The notes under the pieces: generated by a model
Database searches by the model: none
What the model was told of the DNA's origin: nothing
What the model saw: only the letters and a program-made list of their open reading frames with translations
Source of the DNA: Cristatella mucedo
Taxonomy: Eukaryota; Bryozoa; Phylactolaemata; Cristatellidae
DNA length: 62,000 nt
Direction of reading: 5' to 3'
Assembly: GCA_009760855.2 (NCBI GenBank)
Contig: WPIO01000012.1
Location: 862,501 to 924,500, forward strand
Position numbers and translations under genes: made by a program
Shown here: positions 39,800 to 49,269 of the stretch, in pieces
Numbering within the stretch: position 1 is the first letter of the stretch
Layout: each line of letters begins with the position of its first letter

Positions 39800-39884
<85 letters not shown>

Positions 39885-40675
39885 TGATTGCAAAATATTA
39901 CAGAAGGGAAAAAGGCAAATAAAGCAGAGGATGATGCTCCTAATCTAGATCAATTTCCTTCAGGACAAACAGTAGCTGTCAGCTTGCCATAGTGCATGCA
40001 TTTCAATACAGTGCAATCACACATGATGCACTGCTGAATGCATTGCCATACTTGTTGAGGCAGATTAGCAACAAAGGTGTCGGCCAATTTTGCACTATAT
40101 CAAACGCCACTCAAACTAGAGCTCACGATAACCATTGCATGAGAAAACGTGATGTAGGCAAAAGTAGTTGAACCAACAGGCAGAGTAAAGACAGTGCATG
40201 CAAACTCATTGCACGTGCGACATAAATGAGCTCATCTGCGGTCCGTGACGGCCAAACTAAGAAATCACCATTGCCGAAGTGAGTTCACTCACTTTGCTCT
40301 CAACTTTCGTGAAAAGTTGGAAACACGTGATATTGTCCGGCGGCTTGGGTAGACCGAGCGCTATCAGAAGCTGCTTCAAAGTGTCAGCACCGGCAGGCTC
40401 ATCCTGGAACCACAGATCAGGCATACAGACAGAAGCAGCTACTTATTTGGACCACGAGTATTTTACACAGGCTGGCAATATGACAATCGTGAGCTAGCCT
40501 TTCTGGTAAAAAATTTCCAATACCTAGAGCACAAAAGTAGAGAATATTGCATCACGGTAGCTATTCAATTAAATAATAATAATAATAACATTCTATATTC
40601 AGCATAATGAGAGAATTATAACTCTTTCTAGGCACTTTAATGTTGGAAAAGAAGTAGGTCAATTAGTTAGTGATC

Positions 40676-40724
<49 letters not shown>

Positions 40725-43700
40725 TATTCCTTGGTCTCTTTTATTGCTCCTGCTCGGTTGTATGTAATGTAATGTATCTCTGTCTGTAACTCCACAAAGT
40801 CATTAAGACCATGTGGGTGTTTTGTATAGCGCACTCACAGCCTAAGCGGCTTTCGGTACGCATTCGGTAGCCAACAGACTTAGTCTCACGCAACAAAGAG
40901 AAAGTGGGAAGCATAGCAGAGTCAGGAGAGCAGTTGAGGTAGTGACTAGCATAGAAGTAGCAGCTCAGGACCGCTGAAAAGGATGTGCCATAGTCGGCAG
41001 TAGGAGAGTAGTTGTCTCGTAAGAATTGTGGAAGCGAGTTCCACAGTCTAGGACCTGCAGAGCTAAAGCTTCTGTCGCCAACTGTCTTTAAGCGGAGGAA
41101 TGGGACAGCTAATTTATTGTCCACACAGGACCTGAGGGTGCGAACAGGCTGAAACTGATGCAGCAGTTCAGCTAGGTATGAAGGAGCCAAGCCGTGGCGG
41201 GCCTTGTGGGTCAACGTAAGAACTTTGCTCTGTATCCTTTGCTCAACCGGCAACCATCCTAGCTCTTTCAGCAAAGGAGACACGTGCTCAAACCGCTGGG
41301 ACTTGAAGACTAGCCTTGCAGCCATATTCATTGTCCGCTGTAGTGGCATAATAGCTTTCTTTGGCAGCCCAGCCAAAAGGGAATTACAATAATCAAGCCG
41401 AGACAGAACTAAAGAGCTAGTTAAATTTTTTACAAGCCACTGTGGGAGACAGCTCCTAATCTTGGATAGGGATCGGATGTGATGGCTAGCTGTAGAGGCA
41501 GTCTTCTGAATGAAGCTTTTGAAATTGAGGCAGCTGTCGAACACGACACCTAAATTTCGAGCACGTGGTGATGGCCGCACAATAGCATCACCTATTAGAA
41601 CGGCAAAGCCTTTTAATCCAGCCACAAGCTTAGGGTGTCCTATGAGCAGCAGTTCAGTACGTACAGGACAATGTCGAACTTGTCAAGCGATGTAACTAAC
41701 AAAGCATTGACATAGACAATTTTTTTAAATCTGTTTGTGGTGCAGGTCTTCTTGATCTGCACCCAGACTCGACCGGCAGCCTCGATACCCTCACAAATGA
41801 AGTGAACATAACACTTAGGAGTGCTCTTGACAAGCACACTCCCATACATTTTGTTCGTGTACAGAATCGTGCAGATTCCTTTTCAATTTACAAAAATAAA
41901 TTCAAAAGATCCACCGAGTTGAGCACAGGCTTGAACCTTGTTTAAAGAAATCAGGGTTTGATGCAGGTCTAGTCAATTTCGTACTTCCTTTAAAGTTACA
42001 CCCGGAAGTTTAGAAAGCCAGGGTTTCTTTCTTTTCGAACTCGAATACTGAAGTCCTGCCAGTTAGGCCCTAAACGGATTTATAAGACGGTAAACAATTT
42101 ACTGGCCAATGCTGAGAGGTCTGACTCCCCAGATATCAAGGGCCCAGCCAAATAGTTTTCAGCCTTCTTTACTGAAGAAATTGTGCACATTCGTGCCTCC
42201 ATAAAGCCCCTCCGAGTAAAGCAATTGTGGTATCAAAAGCTACGACTTTCATTAAAAGATTTTTCGAGGTTTCTGCCAGCGACGTGGCTACCTTAATAAG
42301 GTCTAGTAAAAAGAGCTCGGTTCCTGAAGACCCTATAACGTCATCTCTGTGGTCTTCACTGGCAGACCAACTTAGCCCTGCCACAACCGAGATTAATAAT
42401 TCTTCTTAGGAAAAAAGGGGTCGTACCCAATTCCTTCAAATTGGCAATCGTTAGACCGATATTTAAAAAGCCTGGGTTAGATACAGAGGTCCTTGCAAAC
42501 TATCGCCCAGTTTCCCTCTTCCTTTTGAGTAATTCTTGAACAAATTGTCATTAAGTAGCTGGTAGCACATATTGAAAAGAATGAAGTGTCAGAAAAATTT
42601 CAATCGGGGTTCAAGAGGCAGCACTCTACTGAAACTGCCCTCCTCCGTGTTAACAATGACATCCTAGGCAGCAACGATGACGGGATGTCCTACTAGAGCG
42701 ATTGAGAACAACGATTACGGTAATGTCACTGCCCTAGCTCTGCTAGATCTGTCAGCTGCCTTACACACCATTGACCACGATGTTCTACTTGAACGATTGA
42801 GAATAACAATTAATCTGGCAGACGAGGCACTGGTGTGGTTTAAACCGTACTTGTCTGATCGTGCTCAATCCATGTCGTGTGGGGGCCAGGTCTCACACAC
42901 GAGACGGGTCACCTGGAGTCCCTCAAGGGTCTGTTTTCGGTCCCTTGCTGTTCTCCATTTATTCTCAACCTCTGGGAAAAGTGATTAAGGCCCATGGAAT
43001 AGGATATCACTTTTATGCTCACGATACTCAGCTGTATTTGTCATTCAAACTGTCGGAATCTGCTGCAGCAACTGATAAACTGAATGCTTGCTTGCCGACA
43101 TTCGATTCTGGATGTCGGAAAACTTCTTGAAACAAAATGATGATAAAACCGAACTGCTGCTCATAAGACACCCAAAGCGTGTGGCTGGATTAAAAGGCTT
43201 TGCTCTTCGAACAGGTGATGCTGTTGTGCGACCATCACCACGTGCTCAAAATTTAGGTGTCATTTTCGACATTGCCTAAATTTTTAAGAGCTTCATTCAG
43301 AAGACTGCTTCTACAGCTAGCCATTACATCCGATCTCTATCCAAGATTAAGAGCTGTCTCTTACAGTGGCTTGCACAAAATTTAACTAGCTCCTTAGTTC
43401 TGTCTCGGCTTGATTTTTGTAATTCCCTTTTGGCTGGGCTACGGAAAAAAATCAACTAGACCACTGCAGATGGCTATGAATATGGCTGCAAGGCTAGTCT
43501 TCAAGTCCCAGAGGTTTGAGCACGTGTCTCCTTTGCTAAAACAGCTAGGATGGCTGCCGGTTGATCAATGGATACAGAGCAAAGTTCTTACTCTGACCCA
43601 CAAGGCCGGCCACGGCTTGGCTCCTTCGTACCTAGCTGAACTGCTGCATCAGTTTCAGCCTATTTGTGCCCTCAGGTCCTGTATGGACAATAAATTAGCT

Positions 43701-44664
43701 GTTCCATTCCTCTGCTTAAAGACAGTTGGCGACAGAAGCTTTAGCTCTGCAGGTCCTAGACTGTCGAACTCGCTTCCACGATCGTTACGCAACAACTACT
43801 CTCCTTCTGCTGACTATGGTTCATCCTTTCCAGTGGCCCTGAGCTGCTACTTCCATGCTAGTCACTACCTCAACTGCTCTCGTGACTCTGCTTTGCTTCC
43901 CACTTTATCTTTGCTGTTGTGTGAGATGAAGTCTGTTGGCTACCGAATGCGTACTGAAAGTCGCTTTAGCTGAGAGTGCACTATACAAAACTCTCCTGTG
44001 TAACACTCACACAGTCTTTGCAGAGTTACAAACGGAGATACATTGAGTGTCTTAATGGCACACTAGGTAAGGTGGTTGCTTTCACGACCTCGGTCCCGAG
44101 GTCGTGGGTTCGATTCCTGTGGTGGGCGATTCTTTATCGCCACTGCAAGCGGTGGTGATAGCCGCAAAGGCTCTTCTGTCGCTATACAAAAAGAGGCTGT
44201 TTAATCAGCTAGGATTACATTCATTACATTACACAGAGTAGTACTTCTTTTGAGGCCTACACTCAGCTGTACACCGATGCCACCAGCCTATGTATGGTCT
44301 CTTCTTTCGTAGCCACACAAAAAGCGAATCCGGTCATCAACGATCTGCAAAGGCAGCAGATTAGGACAGCTCCTCAATCGGCTGTCTATATGAGCCCATA
44401 GATTCGCTATGGGATTAAAACTATGTGACCGACTGGTGACCGACTTGGCCATTCCACTACCTCGTATACAAAGAATACACGTTACGGCCATTGTCTAGCT
44501 GATATATGAATCTGCTGCCCAAAAGTGGTCGGGGCTAACGGAATCGATGCCCTGGGCTTTTAAGATACACATTTGGTCAAAGGCACCAGGAATGCAGCAC
44601 ACGGCTCAGATACAGGCACACGAAAATGTGGGCCAGACCACGAGTTAGCTCACACACACACACA

Positions 44665-44695
<31 letters not shown>

Positions 44696-47600
44696 CAAAT
44701 CCCGTGCTGCAAACCAACCCCGTGAAACTGCTCACCTTTCAATGAAGCTAGAAACAGGGCTACTGCTGTTCATAGTCTTCTCGGGGATGGATCAATTGCT
44801 GTCCCCAAAGACTTGAAATTTATTCTCGTCTGTCAAGTACATCGAGTACTCGTCCAGTGGGCGTGACTCTTTGCCCTAGTCAACCTGTTCGGCTTCATGC
44901 AGTTTGCCTAGCCTGGTTTCTTAGCAATTGTCGAAAGATGTCCTCGGCAAGTCGAGGATGCACAGGTTGTCAGCAAACTTTGGTACCAGTGACTGGGGTA
45001 GCTTGGTTAAAGCAGTCTTCCAATCTCGTAGGGAAGGCATCGTAGAAACAGGGCTACTGCTGTTCAGTCCTTTCGGGGATGCATCAAGTCGGCAGCAGTC
45101 ACTCATAAAAACCATGCGAGAAATAAACGTCCAGGTTGAACCTGATACAGCCTTCGTTCGTGTCAAGCATAGGAGCGATTTTGTTATAACTAAGGCCCTG
45201 TTTACAAAGGGCTGGCAGAATCCTTTAGGGAAGTTGCTGTGCTACACAGTCTCGGGCATGCTGCAGCTGCGCCAGTTCCCTCGTTGGGAAAACAGGAACA
45301 AGTAAAATAGGGGGGGGGGGGGAGTCGTTCGCATCATATTCACTTGGGTGTGCGTGACAAAAATCTGCAAGCTAAGGTGTAGGCATGACTTATAAATGCA
45401 GCTGAGATTACAAAATTAAAGGATCTACGCCTTACAATCGGTCGATTTGCAGAATTCCACCAGAGACACGCTTGTATGCTGCTAAAAGCTACGATCGGTC
45501 ATTTTGCTACTAGCCTCCTAATCTCTGACCTGAGAAGTTGCTGTCACACTCCACAAAATCCGATTTCGGCGCTGGGGTTGGTGAATACCAACAGCCACGA
45601 GAGTATTCGTTAGTCTCAAGCATTTATATAGCACCCCAAGAGAACTTAATCTCTATTCAGGTGCTTCACATATGCCTCGGGGCTCGAGCCCACGACCTCA
45701 GTCAGACCTTGGTCGGGGCGAGCACCTTACCCGCTACACCAAATCAGCTCGGCAATCGACTTCCATCCTAAATTGGGGAAGATTTGAGGCAGTCAGGGTA
45801 AGTACTTACACATGAGATGTTTATGCATTGTAGCCACGGCTTCACCTACTCCGATAGAGATGATGGATGCCGTAACGGCACGCATTACTCAACACTATAC
45901 ACTTTCCCAAAAAATACTTTCTTTTATGTGTAACTTCCTTTTCAATTTCTTCTTCCCCAACTAGCCTACAATGATGACAGCAGCAGCGATATCAATTTAT
46001 GCTGGTGTCAGCCTCGCGGCTTCCGGAGGAATCCTTTGTCTTATCCAGCCTCCCGAATTCGGGGGGGGGGGTTGTAGGTGGGAGTAAGTCGGTCATCAAT
46101 TTTTCCTGGATCTGTAGTGTGAACGCCTTAACTAGAAGGAAAGTTGGCATCGGTAAGAAGGTAAGTCGACAGTGCAAACAAAGCATAAAACAAAACAAAG
46201 CACCGGTAACAAGTGATGCAAGAAAGTCAGAAAGCTTTCAGCCAACGATGAACCAATGCTGCAAATTCACTCATCTCCTGGGATCACTGGTCTGCAAGGT
46301 TACTCCCAGACTACTAACAGAATGTGGGTGGTTGATCACACAGCACACTGGCGAGCCATGAGAGGGGACAAGAGAGCGTAGCAAGCTACACCGGAGTCAC
46401 GGCTAAGTGGCATTTTATGGTCAGCCCCTTGTAATTGCATGTCACAATTTGAAGAAACTTGTGGCTTTACCGTTTCGATAAGCGGTACCTGAAAGTGCAG
46501 TTCAAAAACCAGCAACTTTCGATAAGCGGTACCTGAAAGTGCAGTTCAAAAACCAGCAACTACACACATGCAGTTGGAATTAGCCCCAAATCCAACAACG
46601 CCTTGAGAAAGCCACTCCTCGGAGGGCAGGAGCAGTTGGCAGTGGCAATAGTAAGATGTCATGCGATTCCCTTATCTTGCCTGTTCGGTTCATGTCAGTG
46701 GTGACACCGGCTACAGCTACTGACACCCAAGAAAAGCCAGCTAAGCCAATGGAGATGTATGGCCCAGAAGCTGGGAGGGGGAGCCAGAAAATGCACGCTT
46801 CACTATCACTACAAAGTTCTCAGTAAAGACTCCAGCCTAGCAAAGGATAAACCAAGTCAGACATAGCTACGACTCCCAATTTGCTTATCTCCATGCCAGT
46901 TCAAAGAAGGTCTTGCGGTCATATCGAGTTTACATTAACGGTTGATACTATGGTACCAGGCTAATTCTCAACATGCACAAGAATCGCCCACATTGCTGGG
47001 CAGTTAGCATGGTATCCGTGGGCCGATACAAATAAGCACTTACCGGCAGGCTGCTATCCGATGACGATTGGCTAACAGGCTGCTTACTATGATAAATTTG
47101 AGCAGCCTGAAGCTCCGTGATCAGGTAGTCTACAAAAAGACAATGCTTGCTCCGAAATGCTCGAAAACCATGCCTAGGCAACATCGTTGGGCACTGCAAG
47201 CAGTTTCTGCTATCACACAACCCAAATTGTGGACGTTTCATTTGAACGGAGTGATATAGTACACCAAATTATCGGCGGCCACTCACAGGAAAGAGTCGTA
47301 CTTTTTTGGACTGTGCAGGCCCCACTTCCCAACGGCATGTTGGGTGCTGGTCTCTGAAGACAAGTGAGGGATAGACATGCTCAAGTACAGGCAGTGAGAG
47401 CAGGCAGCAGGACCGACCAAGGAGAGGAGGAAATGCAAATTCTAATCACTCAAGGCATAAGAAGTGGCTGCATCAGTGTGAAGTAGCTCCCACACTAGGG
47501 ACCAACAGGACAGTAGCCATGCGGACACATTAGGAACAACAAGAAACATCAAACGTAGATGACTAGGACATCCCTTACATTCTTTTAAACATTCCTTATA

Positions 47601-49045
47601 TTTTGCATCAAACGTCAATTGTTTAAAGGCTTCATCAACACAGCTTTGCATGAGTTAGACGGGACATTTGAAGCAGGATGCTTAGAAATCAAGTGTGGTG
47701 AGAAACTTAGGATCCAGAAACATCGCATGCATGGCTGGCTGTATGAGCAGTGAGCTCAATCAATAGCCAGCTATTGATACACATGGCTTCGGGCCAGATC
47801 GCTATTCAACAAATGTAAAGCGCCTAGAAAGAGATTGAGTTCTCTGAGGGTGCTTTACCAAGTGTGCTATTATATTACATTTATTCTGATTGCAATCAAC
47901 TCACTCCAGAATTTCGTCACGACATCTCCTGACTTTTCCACATTTAAAAAGAAACTAGAAACACATATATTATCACAGCATTTAGTGGGCCCCTGTGATT
48001 CGTTCTTAATGTGCGTAAGCACACTGATGCTGCATGCTGCCACTAACCACACTTGCAAGCTGACCCTGTGCATGTCACCTCTAACCATGTTACTCTTATT
48101 GTTTATTGAGCATGCTACCACTAACCATTCGATCGTGCTTCCTTTGCACCAAATGCAAAGTGTCTAGAAAGAGATTGAGTTCTCCGAGGGTGGTTTATCG
48201 TGTATTATTATTATTATGGACACAGCTAAAGCATTTAAACAGGCAAAACCCACGATCTAATCAAGCCAGTGACAAAATGAGGATTAGGGCACAATTCCGA
48301 CCTTTCAGCATCCAACGCGGAAGCACGGTCACCGTTAGTTGCGGTGTAACTGGAGCTTCATCTCTTTCTTTACCGATTCGTGGTCCCGTGGGGCCGAAAT
48401 ACTAACCAAGCAGAAGCAACTTAGCTTCCCTCGACGCGATTCGTTGGTGGATGGGTCCGGTTGTCAACGAGTCATACGGGCACCCGCATTCTCGCAGGAA
48501 TCCACTCAGCTCTAGCTGGAAATTGTTCGCTGCTTCGACGTCGTCAACTGCAAACCACTGCTAAACATTAGCAAATGGGTGCGGTGCCAATTTAGTTTGT
48601 TCAATCAGCATTCGCTGTTCACGAGCCTGAGGCGCAAGCTCCTTCCTAAGCACCATACCTGCGAAGCTACCGACATAGTCATTGAATTGGTGGAAATCGC
48701 AGATCTGTTTGACCAGCCACGATACCAGACCTGAATAGTCGGGAGATAACGATGGAGCTCCGATCGCAGTAGAAAGATTATCATCATATACAAGCGGTCC
48801 CGTGTATCTGAATAATGAAGCACACACAAGGGGAATTGTGCGGCAGCGTGCGGCAGCCACATGCAGGATGGATGAGGCGGAGCGACAGACGCGTGAAAAG
48901 TCGCGCGAGAGGGAGAAACAAATCAACTAGGTTATACCATCATAACGTTCCGAGTTAAAGCAGACATTCATGCCCTGCCTCTTATCAATTTCAGGCATGT
49001 ATCTCACCCTAAGTCATCCAGCGCGTCCAGTACATCGTTATCCAT
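28556..49045 (-). CDS. FAM98: FAM98 family protein, 9 exons
   Basis: Minus-strand coding exons, 5' to 3': 49045-49008, 48807-48671, 48547-48407, 47129-47044, 40403-40293, 39099-38902, 38561-38379, 31145-31046 and 28626-28556. All phases fit, giving about 354 residues. FAM98 proteins occur with DDX1, RTCB and RTRAF in the tRNA-ligase/RNA-transport complex; their N-terminal part is a calponin-homology-like fold. Family signatures seen: LGYTGPL after the start; [20 protein letters not shown] (about 70-89); [13 protein letters not shown] (104-116); [11 protein letters not shown] (151-161); [13 protein letters not shown] (221-233); [40 protein letters not shown] with [12 protein letters not shown] (299-323); and a short Gly-Arg tail ending RGRGGDRRW. 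The tail is far shorter than the long Gly-rich tails of vertebrate FAM98A. The exon 2 donor could instead be at 48659 (adds 4 residues), and the exon 7 acceptor could shift 6 bases. The start codon lies 224 bp from the PSMD8 start. Confidence 0.93.
29940..30062 (+). mobile_element. SINE1 copy, diverged
   Basis: AGGGGTAAGGTGCTGCACTT, CACGACCCAGGCTGAGGGTT and CGAGTACTGC follow SINE1 order and lead into a body with TCTTTATTGCC and GAGAATTAAACCAG. Confidence 0.5.
30545..30890 (-). mobile_element. LINE B 3' fragment, degenerate
   Basis: Minus-strand translation in shifting frames gives LINE B C-terminal pieces ([10 protein letters not shown], then a frameshifted match to the [12 protein letters not shown] block). 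The copy is old compared with those at 32149 and 42715. Confidence 0.6.
31316..32148 (+). mobile_element. LINE C (A-like) fragment, degenerate
   Basis: The motifs [40 protein letters not shown] and [19 protein letters not shown] occur in RT C-terminal order with many stops. The same group, with the [10 protein letters not shown] block, occurs at 52125-53055. It starts about 170 bp from FAM98 exon 8 and is cut off by LINE B at 32149. Confidence 0.75.
32149..33495 (+). mobile_element. LINE B copy 1, 5'-truncated
   Basis: This copy encodes L2/CR1-type reverse transcriptase from [20 protein letters not shown] to the C-terminal [20 protein letters not shown] block, then a 3' end with GGAGTTACAGATAGAGATAC and an ACATT tail. 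The catalytic box reads [12 protein letters not shown] where active relatives have FYADD. An early stop follows CRKTS, and another follows VIFDIA. It lies in FAM98 intron 7, opposite to the gene. A nearly identical copy lies at 42715-43990. Confidence 0.88.
33743..33880 (-). mobile_element. SINE2 full-length copy
   Basis: Minus-strand SINE2: the head runs CTCTGGTTTGGCCCAGTGG, then GTTAAGGCACTTGCC and GTGGGCTCGAGCCCCATGG, followed by the LINE-like 3' end and an AT tail at 33743. It lies in FAM98 intron 7. Confidence 0.85.
33881..34808. other. FAM98 intron 7 stretch without recognised features
   Basis: AT-rich sequence. I see no exon with FAM98 similarity or other family features. Confidence 0.4.
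34809..34992 (-). mobile_element. SINE1 full-length copy
   Basis: Minus-strand SINE1 with an A-rich tail (aaaataaaaaaacac on the plus strand) and a head ending at the ggctcacc word near 34990. It abuts the 5' end of the LINE A copy at 35003 and may have inserted in it. Confidence 0.82.
35003..36575 (+). mobile_element. LINE A copy with 400-codon intact RT region
   Basis: An uninterrupted frame (35139-36341) carries L2/CR1-type reverse transcriptase blocks in order: [20 protein letters not shown]; the [14 protein letters not shown] block; [13 protein letters not shown] with both catalytic Asp residues; [49 protein letters not shown]; and [11 protein letters not shown]. The 3' untranslated region then ends in AATAATAATATTATTATTATT. 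Upstream (35003-35108) [10 protein letters not shown] marks the RT N-terminal side, but endonuclease and ORF1 are missing. A 54-bp perfect foldback lies at its start. It lies in FAM98 intron 7. Confidence 0.92.
35109..35162. repeat. Perfect palindrome, 26-bp arms, 2-bp loop
   Basis: Arms 35109-35134 and 35137-35162 are exact reverse complements around CA. It falls in the RT coding sequence just after [10 protein letters not shown], where related copies read STETALLRV, so an inverted duplicate of the preceding 26 bases has replaced or displaced normal sequence. Confidence 0.95.
36736..36894 (-). mobile_element. SINE2 copy with extended head
   Basis: Minus-strand SINE2 with the TTTTGGCCCATTGGTTAAGG head and CGTGGGCTCGAGCCGC B-box region. 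Between them is an extra segment of about 20 bp (containing GTGTGAACGTATTATGACC) compared with the copy at 23437. Confidence 0.82.
36895..38378. other. FAM98 intron 7 stretch without recognised features
   Basis: AT-rich sequence with short ORFs (for example 37566-37832) that show no family features. No repeat family of this window is present. Confidence 0.4.
38799..38850. repeat. (GA)n microsatellite in FAM98 intron 6
   Basis: About 25 GA units lie within the 340-bp intron 6, about 50 bp from the donor of exon 6. Confidence 0.97.
39347..39426. repeat. (CA)n(TA)n compound microsatellite
   Basis: A short CA run changes into about 30 TA units. It lies in FAM98 intron 5. Confidence 0.97.
39653..39786. 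repeat. (AT)n-(CA)n-(TA)n compound microsatellite
   Basis: AT run, then ATAACTGTAAC, then about 32 CA units, then TA units and again ATAACTGTAAC. It lies in FAM98 intron 5. Confidence 0.97.
39802..39881. repeat. (AG)n microsatellite
   Basis: About 38 AG units follow the second ATAACTGTAAC word with a 15-bp gap. It lies in FAM98 intron 5. Confidence 0.97.
40677..40721. repeat. (AT)n microsatellite
   Basis: About 22 AT units in FAM98 intron 4. They are preceded at 40575-40670 by a decayed LINE A-like 3' end (TAATAATAATAACA, CTCTTTCTAGGCACTTTAA) on the minus strand. Confidence 0.95.
40761..41660 (-). mobile_element. LINE B copy, minus strand
   Basis: A 294-codon open frame carries [75 protein letters not shown] and [20 protein letters not shown]. 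The 3' end at 40761 carries the ACATT-type tail. The RT catalytic part is missing. It is read in the same direction as FAM98. Confidence 0.88.
41700..44048 (+). mobile_element. LINE B copy 2, longest copy in the window
   Basis: From about 41760 the sequence encodes, with stops and frameshifts, the linker after the endonuclease ([20 protein letters not shown]), then RT motifs ([42 protein letters not shown]), [15 protein letters not shown], and the same FYAHD box and stops as copy 1. The 3' end is GAGTTACAAACGGAGATACATT. SINE1 has split its ACATT tail (the tail resumes at about 44216). It sits head-to-head with the minus-strand copy at 40761-41660, in FAM98 intron 4. Confidence 0.85.
44049..44213 (+). 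mobile_element. SINE1 inserted in LINE B tail
   Basis: The head is slightly truncated and begins near TTAATGGCACACTAGGTAAG. CGACCTCGGTCCCGAGGTCG and B-box-like GGGTTCGATTCC are well kept. It ends TTTAATCAGCTAGG. ACATT repeats lie on both sides. Confidence 0.88.
44652..44694. repeat. (CA)n / CGCA microsatellite
   Basis: CA repeats with an internal block of ACGC units, in FAM98 intron 4. Confidence 0.92.
44751..45170 (-). other. Coding-like remnant with internal duplication
   Basis: Minus-strand frames look coding but match nothing I recognise: [20 protein letters not shown] and [17 protein letters not shown] (to about 44921), and, after a gap, [20 protein letters not shown] (about 44805-44865). 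A 45-bp word starting GAAACAGGGCTACTGCTGTT occurs twice, at 44751 and 45048, in the same orientation. It could be a decayed transposon gene or a processed fragment. It lies in FAM98 intron 4. Confidence 0.35.
45619..45754 (-). mobile_element. SINE2 full-length copy
   Basis: Minus-strand SINE2 with head GCCGAGCTGATTTGGTGTAG, CGGGTAAGGTGCTCGCC, B-box region GTGGGCTCGAGCCCCGAGGC and the LINE-like 3' end. Very close to the copy at 23437. Confidence 0.88.
46474..46561. repeat. 44-bp tandem duplication
   Basis: A 44-bp unit beginning TTCGATAAGCGGTACCTGAA is repeated twice head-to-tail with no visible differences, implying a recent local duplication. It lies in FAM98 intron 4. Confidence 0.93.
47812..48215 (+). 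mobile_element. Two adjacent LINE A 3' fragments
   Basis: A first 3' terminus (AAAGCGCCTAGAAAGAGATT, then CTATTATATTACATTTATT) ends near 47885. A second fragment begins in the [16 protein letters not shown] coding block and runs through the 3' untranslated region to TTATTATTATT at 48215. Both lie in FAM98 intron 3, opposite to the gene. Confidence 0.82.
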
Positions 49046-49269
49046 TACCGGCGTAGTCCAATAAAACTCGAAAGCTTGAAGACACACCTATTGCCGGTGC
49101 TGTTTCCAGGCGGCGGAAGTTCTTATTGAATGCTACTCGTCTGCTCTAAGTGTAATAATAGGAATCAATTCTTAAAAAGAATTGACTCGTTCAAAATAAA
49201 AATTTCTTTTACTGAAATTTGTTTATAAAATATGTCGGAAGCCACAACATAAAGTCCATTGCTACGGAA
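49046..49269. promoter_or_regulatory. Divergent FAM98-PSMD8 promoter interval
   Basis: Only 224 bp separate the FAM98 start codon (49045, minus strand) from the PSMD8 start codon (49270, plus strand). Both 5' untranslated regions and the core promoters must therefore fit here, unless transcription starts inside the partner. No TATA box is clear on either side. A perfect palindrome TCAATTCTT-AAA-AAGAATTGA (49165-49185) lies close to the midpoint. The interval is free of the SINE and LINE families that fill the adjacent introns. Confidence 0.7.
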
